A DNA stretch of 64,000 bases from Bradyrhizobium sp. in8p8 (GTDB lineage Bacteria; Pseudomonadota; Alphaproteobacteria; Rhizobiales; Xanthobacteraceae). The notes under the pieces were generated by a model. It had not been told where the DNA came from, searched no databases, and saw only the letters and a list, made by a program, of their open reading frames with translations. The stretch is from NCBI RefSeq assembly GCF_000426845.1, contig NZ_AUGD01000013.1, positions 62,001 to 126,000 on the forward strand, written 5' to 3'. The translations under genes and the position numbers were made by a program. Below are positions 9,477 to 16,307 of this stretch, piece by piece; position 1 is the first letter of the stretch; each line of letters opens with the position of its first letter.

Positions 9477-9536
9477 GATATACGAGAATGGAGCAACCGG
9501 CATCTCTGCATGGGCAGGATGCGCCCCGGGGAAACC

Positions 9537-10220
9537 ATGGCAAGGCGTCCGGCGAAGGCAAGCGGATCGATCGCGCGCGGCGGCGGTGTCGCATTGGGCG
9601 AAGCCGTATTCCGCTCGCTGTGCGAGGCGCTGCAGGCCGGCAGCTACCGCGCCGGCGACCGATTGCGCGAAGAGGAAGTGGCGCAGCGGCTGAACGTCAG
9701 CCGCACGCCCGTGCGGGAAGCCCTGGGACGCCTCGCCGCGCGCGGCTTCGTCGAGCCAGCCGGTGGCCGCGGGCTGATCGTGCGCAATCTCGACATTTCC
9801 GAGGTGCTCGAGCTCTATGCCATGCGCGAGATCATGGAAGGCGCCGCGGCGCGCCTCGCCGCCGAGCACGCCTCTACCCCGGAGATCGACGCGCTCGGGG
9901 ATATCGAGCAGGCTTTCGTCGCGGCGGCCAAGACCGACAAGGCCGAGATGGCAAGGCTCAACCGGGCTTTTCACGAAGCCATCTGCCGGGCGGCGCGCAA
10001 CCGCTATCTCGACAATGCGTCGCGGGAATTGCAGGACTGGATCGCCCTGCTCGGCCCGACCACCTTCACGGTGACCGGACGCCCCTCGACCAGCCATAGC
10101 GAGCATCAGGCGATCATCGCCGCGATTGCGGCGCGCGACGGCGACAAGGCCGAGCAGCTCGCGCGGGCGCATATCCGTGAGGCGCTACGCTGCCGGCTGA
10201 AGCTGCTGCAGAAACAGTAG
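9537..10220 (+). CDS. GntR family regulator, FCD (FadR-type) ligand domain
   Basis: A 227-residue transcription factor. The winged helix is at about residues 25-85 (LREEEVAQRLNVSRTPVREAL), followed by an all-helical FCD domain with the usual metal/ligand histidines (NRAFHEAICRAARN and HSEHQAIIAAI). ATG 9537 follows GGGG by five bases, better than the in-frame ATGs at 9510 and 9519. Because it is divergent from tcuAB with a matching palindrome between, it probably represses tcuAB until tricarballylate or a related acid appears. The regulator of Salmonella tcu is LysR-type, so this is a different control solution. It converges on the IclR gene with a 5-bp gap. Confidence 0.9.
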   Translation: MARRPAKASGSIARGGGVALGEAVFRSLCEALQAGSYRAGDRLREEEVAQRLNVSRTPVREALGRLAARGFVEPAGGRGLIVRNLDISEVLELYAMREIMEGAAARLAAEHASTPEIDALGDIEQAFVAAAKTDKAEMARLNRAFHEAICRAARNRYLDNASRELQDWIALLGPTTFTVTGRPSTSHSEHQAIIAAIAARDGDKAEQLARAHIREALRCRLKLLQKQ

Positions 10221-10225
10221 GTCCC

Positions 10226-10981
10226 CTAGCGCCTCGCCCCTCGCGCGGGACGCACATCTTCAGCCGAAGCCGATAAAGCACTGTTGAGCAACTCGGTCGG
10301 GCCACCCAGCGCACGCGTCAGGCGGACGGCGGCTCTCAGCAACAGCGACGCCATCGCCTTGATATTGTCCCGCGTGAAGCGCGGCTTCGGCCCTGAGAGC
10401 GACAGGGCACCGACGCATTTGCCGCCAGGACCGAACACCGGGCAGGCAAGCCCGGCGCAATCGGGATCGCGCTCGCCAAAGGACACTGCGATGCAACCCT
10501 CGCGAATCTCATCGTAGGCCTCGCCCTTCTCCCCGTCGAAAGCCAGGATAATCCGTCCGGCCGCGCCGCGGTCCAACGGCAGCAGCATGCCGGCCTCGAC
10601 GCGGTCGAGCGTCGAATGTTGGGAATCGACCCGGAAGACGCAGAGCCTGCGCTTCGCATCATGCCGCACGTGATACGACGGACTTTCCGTGCCGTCGGCG
10701 ACGAGCTGACGCAGCAGCGGCACCACGCGATCATGCAGATTGTTGCTGCGCTGGTAGACCGCGCCGAGCCGGAACGGTGTCGGCCCGAGATGGTAACGAC
10801 CGTCGGCGAACTGCACGAGGTAGCCGAATTCCTGAAGAGACGTCATCAGCCGCAACAGCGTGCTTTTGTACATCTTGGTGCGCCGGGCGAGCTCAGCGAG
10901 CGTCATCGGCTCCGGCGCGTCCTCGAAGGCGGCCAGGATGCTCAGGGCACGGTCGACGGCTGCGACGCCGGGCGAAGGCAT
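10226..10981 (-). CDS. IclR family transcriptional regulator
   Basis: A 251-residue regulator with an N-terminal winged helix (ALSILAAFEDAPEPMTLAELARRTKMYKSTLLRLMTSL split across residues 10-48) and a C-terminal IclR effector domain (GDPDCAG-type region, ending in helices). It is the last of five genes read on the minus strand from 14435. The gap to the preceding dehydrogenase gene is 8 bp, so it is probably co-transcribed and feeds back on its own operon. A candidate operator lies upstream of the first gene at 14457-14498. The effector is unknown; the operon content suggests a small ester or branched hydroxy acid. Confidence 0.9.
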   Translation of the reverse strand: MPSPGVAAVDRALSILAAFEDAPEPMTLAELARRTKMYKSTLLRLMTSLQEFGYLVQFADGRYHLGPTPFRLGAVYQRSNNLHDRVVPLLRQLVADGTESPSYHVRHDAKRRLCVFRVDSQHSTLDRVEAGMLLPLDRGAAGRIILAFDGEKGEAYDEIREGCIAVSFGERDPDCAGLACPVFGPGGKCVGALSLSGPKPRFTRDNIKAMASLLLRAAVRLTRALGGPTELLNSALSASAEDVRPARGARR

Positions 10982-10989
10982 GGCGTGTC

Positions 10990-11871
10990 CTATTGGGGAA
11001 ATCCGGAGGGGTCGATGAGCTTTGCGATAACGGGAAAATACGCATCGCCCATGCCCTTGTCGATCGTCTCCTGGAAGATGGTGCGCATCAGCGCCGCGCC
11101 GCGCAGATTTAGCCCGGCTTGCGCGCCAAGCTCCAGCGCATAGGAAAGGTCCTTCATTGCATATTCGGTGGAGAACGCCCGCAGAGGAAAATCCTTGGCA
11201 ACGATCGCCTTCATGCCGTGATTACGCAGCGCAAAGCTGTCCGCTGACCCCTTGGACAGCGTCTCCAGCAGCAGCTTCGGCTCGACGCCGCTGTGCTTGG
11301 CGATCGCGACCGCCTCCGCCAGCGCATTGACGGTCTCGAACAGAACCATGTTGTTCAGGATCTTCGTCACCTGTCCGGCCCCGGTGCCTCCGCAGAGGGT
11401 GACGTCCGTTGCGAAATGCCGGATCAACGGCTCGACCCTGGCAAAGTGCTCGGGTGTGGCGCCAACCATGACGCTGAGCGTGCCGTCCTGCGCAGCCTGG
11501 CGCGTGCGCGCGATCGGGGCGTCGATCCAAAGCGCACCCTTGTCAGCGAGCTGCTTGGCGAACGACCGCGTTAGGCCGACATCGGAGGTGCCGAGATCGA
11601 TCACGGTCTGGCCATTTCTGATCACCGGCAAAATGCCCTCGAAGACCGACATCACGTGCCTCGCGCTAGGCAGGCACAGGAAGATGGTCTCTGCGCCGGT
11701 GACGAGATCCCCGATCGACTTCGCCGCCGTGGCCCCGTCGTCCACGATCCGCGCCAGCGGCTCCGCGGCAAGGTCGAACGCGAGCACCGCCCGGCCGCTC
11801 TTGCGCAACAGGTTGCGGCAGATCGGCTCGCCCATGACGCCAAGACCGATGAACCCAATCGAACCAGACAT
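10990..11871 (-). CDS. 3-hydroxyisobutyrate dehydrogenase-like NAD(P)-dependent oxidoreductase
   Basis: A 293-residue beta-hydroxyacid dehydrogenase. The Rossmann motif GFIGLGVMGEPICRNLL is at residues 5-21, and the substrate and catalytic segments are DAPIARTRQAAQDGTLSVMVG and GGTGAGQVTKILNNMVL with the catalytic lysine. Family members oxidise 3-hydroxyisobutyrate, tartronate semialdehyde or related acids; the substrate here cannot be fixed from sequence. It lies between a LivK-type binding protein and the IclR regulator in one operon, so it probably acts on the compound released by the operon's hydrolase. Confidence 0.88.
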   Translation of the reverse strand: MSGSIGFIGLGVMGEPICRNLLRKSGRAVLAFDLAAEPLARIVDDGATAAKSIGDLVTGAETIFLCLPSARHVMSVFEGILPVIRNGQTVIDLGTSDVGLTRSFAKQLADKGALWIDAPIARTRQAAQDGTLSVMVGATPEHFARVEPLIRHFATDVTLCGGTGAGQVTKILNNMVLFETVNALAEAVAIAKHSGVEPKLLLETLSKGSADSFALRNHGMKAIVAKDFPLRAFSTEYAMKDLSYALELGAQAGLNLRGAALMRTIFQETIDKGMGDAYFPVIAKLIDPSGFPQ

Positions 11872-11894
11872 TCCGTACTCTCCTCGAAATCTTC

Positions 11895-11923
11895 CGGCCG
11901 GGCAGGTACAGCCTGCCCGGCCG
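11895..11923 (-). terminator. Strong GC hairpin after the LivK-type gene
   Basis: A perfect 12-bp stem (CGGCCGGGCAGG against its complement) with a 5-base loop, 7 bp past the stop of the binding-protein gene and before the dehydrogenase gene. There is no T-run. It may stabilise the upstream mRNA end or partly terminate inside the operon, giving more binding protein than enzyme. Confidence 0.5.
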
Positions 11924-11929
11924 ACGCGG

Positions 11930-13126
11930 TTACTTCACCAGCGGGCAGCCGCCTTCGCTCATCGGGCGGAACACTTCTTCGCCCGGCTTGGAGCTGACGA
12001 CCCGGTAATAGTCGAACTTATACTTGGACTCCTCCGGTTTCTTCACCTGCACCAGGTACATGGTATGCAGCACGCGTCCGTCCGGGCGGATCGCAACGTC
12101 CTTGTTGTACATATCATTGACCTTCAGCTCGTGCATCTTGGCGGCAACGGCGGTCGCATCGGTGGTACCGGCTGCCTTAACGGCTGAAAGGTAGTGGTGG
12201 ACGCCGCTATAGACGCCGGCCTGCACCATGCTGGCGACCTTGCCGTCCATCTGCGCGGCGTAGCGCTTCGACCAGGCACGGGTCTGCTCGTTGAGGTCCC
12301 AATAGAACGAGGTCGTCACCTGCAAGCCTTGGGTGACCTTCAGGCCCAGCGAGTTCACGTCCGTGATGAAAACGAGCAGACCAGCGAGCTTCTGGCCACC
12401 CTCGACGATACCGAATTCACCAGCCTGCTTGATAGCGGTCTGCACGTCTGCGCCCGACGTCGCAAGCCCAACAACGTCGGCCTTCGAGCCCTGCGCCTGC
12501 AACAGGAAGGACGCAAAATCAGCGGTGCCGAGCGGATGGGCGGCCGAGCCGATCACCTTGCCGCCCGCGGCCTCGATGAATTTCGTGGCATCGCGTTGAA
12601 GCGCGTGGCCGAAAGCGTAGTCGGCCGTCACGAAGTACCAGGTTTTGCCGCCGGCCCGCGTGATCGCGTCACTGGTGAGCTTGGACAGCGCGTAGGTGTC
12701 GTAGTTGAAGTGGAAGCTGACCGGCGAGCAGGATTTCCCGGTGAAGTCGGACGAGCCGGGGCCAGAGATGACGAAGATCTTGTTCTTCTGTTTCGCAACT
12801 TCGAGGATGGCAAAGCCGGCCGACGAGGCCGCGCCGTCCGCAATCATGTCGACGCCTTCATTGTCGAACCATTTGCGCGCGGTGGCCGATGCGATGTCGG
12901 GCTTGTTCTGATGGTCGGCCGAAATGATCTCGATCTTCTTGCCGAGCAGCTCGTTGCCGAAGTCGTCTGCGGCGAGCTTTGCAGCGACCACCGAGCCGCG
13001 CCCGCCATTGTCGGCGAACACGCCCGACTGGTCGTTGAGCACGCCAATCCTGATCACATTGTCGGCTGCAAACGCAGTGCTCGCTTGTGCGGCCAGAATC
13101 GCCGCCATCGTCCAACGCAACTTCAT
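11930..13126 (-). CDS. ABC transporter substrate-binding protein, branched-chain amino acid (LivK) type
   Basis: A 398-residue periplasmic protein with a signal peptide (MKLRWTMAAILAAQASTAFA, cut near residue 20) and the type 1 periplasmic-binding fold (IRIGVLNDQSGVFADNGG). ATG 13126 is preceded by GGGAG nine bases upstream; an in-frame TTG at 13144 has no proper site. No permease or ATPase is adjacent, so it must work with components elsewhere or act in sensing. This subgroup in soil alphaproteobacteria is often linked to aromatic or organic acids rather than amino acids; the ligand here is unknown. A strong hairpin follows the gene. Confidence 0.88.
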   Translation of the reverse strand: MKLRWTMAAILAAQASTAFAADNVIRIGVLNDQSGVFADNGGRGSVVAAKLAADDFGNELLGKKIEIISADHQNKPDIASATARKWFDNEGVDMIADGAASSAGFAILEVAKQKNKIFVISGPGSSDFTGKSCSPVSFHFNYDTYALSKLTSDAITRAGGKTWYFVTADYAFGHALQRDATKFIEAAGGKVIGSAAHPLGTADFASFLLQAQGSKADVVGLATSGADVQTAIKQAGEFGIVEGGQKLAGLLVFITDVNSLGLKVTQGLQVTTSFYWDLNEQTRAWSKRYAAQMDGKVASMVQAGVYSGVHHYLSAVKAAGTTDATAVAAKMHELKVNDMYNKDVAIRPDGRVLHTMYLVQVKKPEESKYKFDYYRVVSSKPGEEVFRPMSEGGCPLVK

Positions 13127-13140
13127 AACTACGCTCCCTT

Positions 13141-13998
13141 TCAATAATTCTGCTTATCGAGGATGTCTTGCAGCACCGGCGCGATGTAGCGCCGGAACTG
13201 TTCCGGGTTCTCACTCATCGGAAAGTGGCCGAGCCGCTCCATCACCGTCGCCTTGGCACCGGGAATGCCGGCGGCGGTGCGCAGCGTGTCTTCCGGCGTG
13301 CAGGAGAAATCGTACTCGCCGGTGAGGAGATAAAGCGGGCACTGGTTGACGTCGATGTCAGAGGTGCGCCCGCGCAGATCGCCGTCGACGCGATAGAAAT
13401 AGAGATCGCCCTTGAAGATGCCGGGGCCACCCTGCTTGTAGCCCCACAGCGTCTCGTTGCGCGAGGCTTCCGGGCCGTTGGGCGCGATCAGCCCGGAGAC
13501 CAGCGCGGCGCAGACCTCGCCGCCATGAACGTCGGGCCGGTTCAGCCAAGCCGTGTCGTACCAGGGTTGCTGGAAGTCCGCGGCCTCCAGCCCGATCAAT
13601 GCGCGAAACTCGCGCGCATGCTCGATGGCCAGATTGAGCACGATACGGCCGCCGATCGAGCACCCCATCACCACCGGGCGCTCCAGCTTCAGCGCGTTGC
13701 AGAACGCGCGGATGGTTGCCGTGTAGCTCGCGGTGGTCAGCCGATACTCGGTGCCATATTGGCTGTCAGGCGGATTGGACTTGCCGTGCCAAGGCATGTC
13801 GAAGGCGACGACGCGGAAATGTCTGGTGAACTCGGGATCGGTCAGCAAGTGGCGCCATTGCCGCGCGTCAGAACCGGCGGTGTGGAGGCAGACCAAGGGA
13901 ATGCCGCTGCCGTTCTCCTCGAAATAGATCCGGTTGATCTCTCCATTGATTTCGACGTGCACGTAGCGCCCGACGATCGGCTCGATGAAGCCGTTCAT
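13141..13998 (-). CDS. Alpha/beta-fold hydrolase (serine type)
   Basis: A 285-residue cytoplasmic hydrolase. The oxyanion region is LVCLHTAGSDARQW, the nucleophile elbow is GCSIGG (serine), and the histidine is in MERLGHFPMSENPEQF near the C-terminus. It probably cleaves an ester or a carbon-carbon bond of a ring-cleavage product. Its start overlaps the stop of the preceding SCP2-like gene by 4 bp, and the binding-protein gene follows after 14 bp. No secretion signal is seen. Confidence 0.87.
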   Translation of the reverse strand: MNGFIEPIVGRYVHVEINGEINRIYFEENGSGIPLVCLHTAGSDARQWRHLLTDPEFTRHFRVVAFDMPWHGKSNPPDSQYGTEYRLTTASYTATIRAFCNALKLERPVVMGCSIGGRIVLNLAIEHAREFRALIGLEAADFQQPWYDTAWLNRPDVHGGEVCAALVSGLIAPNGPEASRNETLWGYKQGGPGIFKGDLYFYRVDGDLRGRTSDIDVNQCPLYLLTGEYDFSCTPEDTLRTAAGIPGAKATVMERLGHFPMSENPEQFRRYIAPVLQDILDKQNY

Positions 13999-14435
13999 GA
14001 CGCACCTCCGAAACCGCTCCGCCGGGGCAACGCCAGCAGATCCTTGAAATACTGAAGATGCGTCATGAAGGGATGCAGATCCCCTTCAAGGGTCGCCTGT
14101 CCGCGCTTGGTCAGCGCGAGCAGGTCATGCCAGCCGGCCGGTGGCATCTGCTGCCAATGGGCAGCAAGTGCAGCCGGCGTCGCACGATAGGCGAACTGCC
14201 AGGTGCGCATCAGGACAGGTGCCGGCGTCATATCCACGATCTGCCCGGCGCGGATGGCGACGTGAAATGGCTGGGTGCTCGGGCCGAGCAGGCAGTCGAC
14301 GTCGAGCCAGCGTCCGCGGACGGTCAAATCAGCGTCGTGTGCCAGCAAGTCCGGGATCGTCTTGAAGGCTGCGATGACGGTGTCCGGCGCGAACGGCACC
14401 GGATCGGTGTCGCGACGAACCAGTCTCGATTCCAT
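13995..14435 (-). CDS. SCP2-like small protein, first gene of the IclR operon
   Basis: A 146-residue protein that resembles the SCP2 sterol-carrier fold used by lipid and CoA-ester binding proteins (DADLTVRGRWLDVDCLLGPSTQPFHVAIRAGQIVDM, then a beta-rich middle and helix AALAAHWQQM). The assignment is by pattern, not strong similarity. It is the promoter-proximal gene of the five-gene operon 14435-10226 and is coupled to the hydrolase by an ATGA overlap. It may bind or deliver a hydrophobic substrate to that hydrolase. Confidence 0.7.
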   Translation of the reverse strand: MESRLVRRDTDPVPFAPDTVIAAFKTIPDLLAHDADLTVRGRWLDVDCLLGPSTQPFHVAIRAGQIVDMTPAPVLMRTWQFAYRATPAALAAHWQQMPPAGWHDLLALTKRGQATLEGDLHPFMTHLQYFKDLLALPRRSGFGGAS

Positions 14436-14456
14436 CGTCTCGCCTCCCTTATTCTG

Positions 14457-14498
14457 CTGTACAGAACGTCATTCTATTTATATTCTAGTTCTATACAG
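14457..14498. promoter_or_regulatory. Candidate IclR operator: interrupted inverted repeat
   Basis: Arms CTGTACAGAAC (14457-14467) and GTTCTATACAG (14488-14498) are complementary with one mismatch and are separated by 20 AT-rich bases that include a TATA-like stretch on the minus strand. The element starts 22 bp before the first gene of the operon ending in the IclR regulator, so it likely overlaps the promoter. Confidence 0.5.
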
Positions 14499-14598
14499 GC
14501 CTCCCGCCCGAACTCAAGTGGGTGTGATGCTCAAGGAGCCGCATGCCGTCGCGAGGGGCTTCAACAGGAGGGCTGTCTCGGGAGTTGTCGGCTCGAGA

Positions 14599-15684
14599 TC
14601 AGGCCTCGAAGACGCGCGCAAGCAACCAATAGCCGCCAAGCACGCCGATGATCGCGGACAGCGCGTAGACCAGCGCCGGCGCCCTCACCGGTTCGGAACG
14701 GTCTTCAAGGCTGGGTCGGTCGGCCAAACGGAGGATCGGCAACGCGATCGCAACGATGGCAACCTGTCCGATTTCGACGCCGATATTGAAAGCGGCAAGC
14801 GCCGTCGCCGCTGCGTTCGGCGGCAGCCCGATCTCGCGAAGCACGCCGGCGAAGCCGAAGCCGTGGATCAGTCCGAACAGAAACGCCACGCGCCAACGCT
14901 TGTCGACGTCGCGCGAGAAGAAGTTCTCCACGGCGACGAAGACGATCGAGGCTGCGATTGCGGGCTCCACGATGCGGCTCGGGATGACGAGAACGTCAAG
15001 TGCGGCGAGCGACAAGGTGATCGAATGGGCGATGGTGAAGGCAGTCACGATCTTGACCACAGGAATGAGCCGTCTTGCCCACAGCACCACGGCAACCAGA
15101 AATGCGACGTGATCGTAGCCGAGAAAGATGTGTTCGATCCCGGTGAGGACATAGCGCTGCATCGTCGACAGCAGCGACGGCGGCGCGGCTGAAAGCGTGA
15201 CTGTCGTGTTGCCTGCATCGAGCAAGGCCTGCGCCTCCGACCGGCCTTGCGCAATCAGTACGATTTGACGTGCGGCCGGATCCTTATCGGTCAACACGGT
15301 CGAACGATAGACGATGTCGCCGGCGGCATCAGCGCAGGCAAAGCCGTTGCGATAGATGATGCCGTCGCCGTCGGCCAGGATCGCCGCATCTCCGGCCGCA
15401 CAGGGCTTGGCACCGCCCGTGACAGCTAGGTGCGTGCTCATATAGGCGAGGATGGCGGATTTGGCTGCTTCGACCGCGGCGGGATCGACCGCGTCTTGCC
15501 TGGGGTCGTACGTACGCAAACCGATCAGGCGATCGACATCGCTGCCCTTCAATCCAAGTTCGATGCTGACCGCGCGATCGGGGCTCAACGCCACGCGCGC
15601 CGTGACGAGGTTGACCTGATGCGCCTCAGCCGGGACACAGATGCCGAGCAGGACCGCAAGCCACGGCAGAAGCAACCGCCTCAT
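14599..15684 (-). CDS. HupE/UreJ-family membrane protein
   Basis: A 361-residue membrane protein. A signal peptide (MRRLLLPWLAVLLGICVPAEA) is followed by a periplasmic part of about 150 residues and then about six to seven helices. These contain the HupE/UreJ signature GIEHIFLGYDHVAFLVAVVLW and HGFGFAG, whose histidines and aspartate are thought to bind nickel or cobalt. HupE proteins import nickel for hydrogenase, but this long periplasmic-fused subgroup occurs widely without hydrogenase genes, and none is seen here. Metal handling is therefore an inference. Confidence 0.82.
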   Translation of the reverse strand: MRRLLLPWLAVLLGICVPAEAHQVNLVTARVALSPDRAVSIELGLKGSDVDRLIGLRTYDPRQDAVDPAAVEAAKSAILAYMSTHLAVTGGAKPCAAGDAAILADGDGIIYRNGFACADAAGDIVYRSTVLTDKDPAARQIVLIAQGRSEAQALLDAGNTTVTLSAAPPSLLSTMQRYVLTGIEHIFLGYDHVAFLVAVVLWARRLIPVVKIVTAFTIAHSITLSLAALDVLVIPSRIVEPAIAASIVFVAVENFFSRDVDKRWRVAFLFGLIHGFGFAGVLREIGLPPNAAATALAAFNIGVEIGQVAIVAIALPILRLADRPSLEDRSEPVRAPALVYALSAIIGVLGGYWLLARVFEA

Positions 15685-15702
15685 GACCCCGCTCCATCCC
15701 GC

Positions 15703-16176
15703 TCACGCCAGCACATCCGCCACGACCGCGTTGAGGACGCCCCGAGCATCGGCCGGCTTCAGCCGCACCTGCAAGCCGCGTTGACCGCCATTGAGATAGA
15801 CCATGTCATGCGCGAGCGCACTCCGCTCGATCACGGTGCGCACGGGCTTACGCTGCCCGAACGGGCTGATGCCACCGACCTTGTAGCCGGTGACGCGTTC
15901 CGCCTCGGGCGGCTTCATCATCTGCGCCGACTTGCCGGCCATGGCGGCGGCGAGCTTCTTCATCGAGACTTCACGGTCGGACGGCACGACCACGCAGACC
16001 GGCTTGCCGTCTACCTGCGCCATCAAAGTCTTCAGGACGCGCGCGGGATCCTCACCGAGTGCCGATGCAGCTTGCAGCCCGATGCTCTCGGCGTCGGGAT
16101 CGTAGTCGTAGGCGTGGACGGTGAAGGCGACACCGGCGGCGGTGAGCGCTCGCGTGGCTGGGGTGACCCTGGACAT
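15703..16176 (-). CDS. ybaK: Cys-tRNA(Pro)/Cys-tRNA(Cys) deacylase YbaK
   Basis: A 157-residue editing-domain protein that hydrolyses mischarged Cys-tRNA(Pro) in trans. Family motifs seen are TPATRAL at the N-terminus, the lysine in VLKTLMAQVDGKP, VVPSDREVSMKKLA, and GGISPFGQRKPV. Length matches E. coli YbaK (159). It lies 18 bp before the HupE-like gene but with no functional link. A palindromic intergenic repeat separates it from fdsA upstream. Confidence 0.93.
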   Translation of the reverse strand: MSRVTPATRALTAAGVAFTVHAYDYDPDAESIGLQAASALGEDPARVLKTLMAQVDGKPVCVVVPSDREVSMKKLAAAMAGKSAQMMKPPEAERVTGYKVGGISPFGQRKPVRTVIERSALAHDMVYLNGGQRGLQVRLKPADARGVLNAVVADVLA

Positions 16177-16191
16177 GGGCCATATCTACCA

Positions 16192-16276
16192 CCGACACTG
16201 CGAGGAGCGAAACGGCGAAGCAATCCAGGATCCCACCACGGACAGTCTGGATTGCTTCGCTACGCTCGCAATGACG
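16192..16276. repeat. Dispersed palindromic intergenic repeat, copy 1
   Basis: Two long arms around a short centre, containing GCGAAGCAATCCAG and its complement CTGGATTGCTTCGC, ending in GCTCGCAATGACGG. The left arm carries a small insertion relative to the right. The same sequence occurs in better form at 28765-28846. Such elements are common between genes in Bradyrhizobium; here it lies between ybaK and the end of fdsA. Confidence 0.8.
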
Positions 16277-16307
16277 GTGTGGGCGCAGACGAGGGTCACA
16301 CCGTCCC

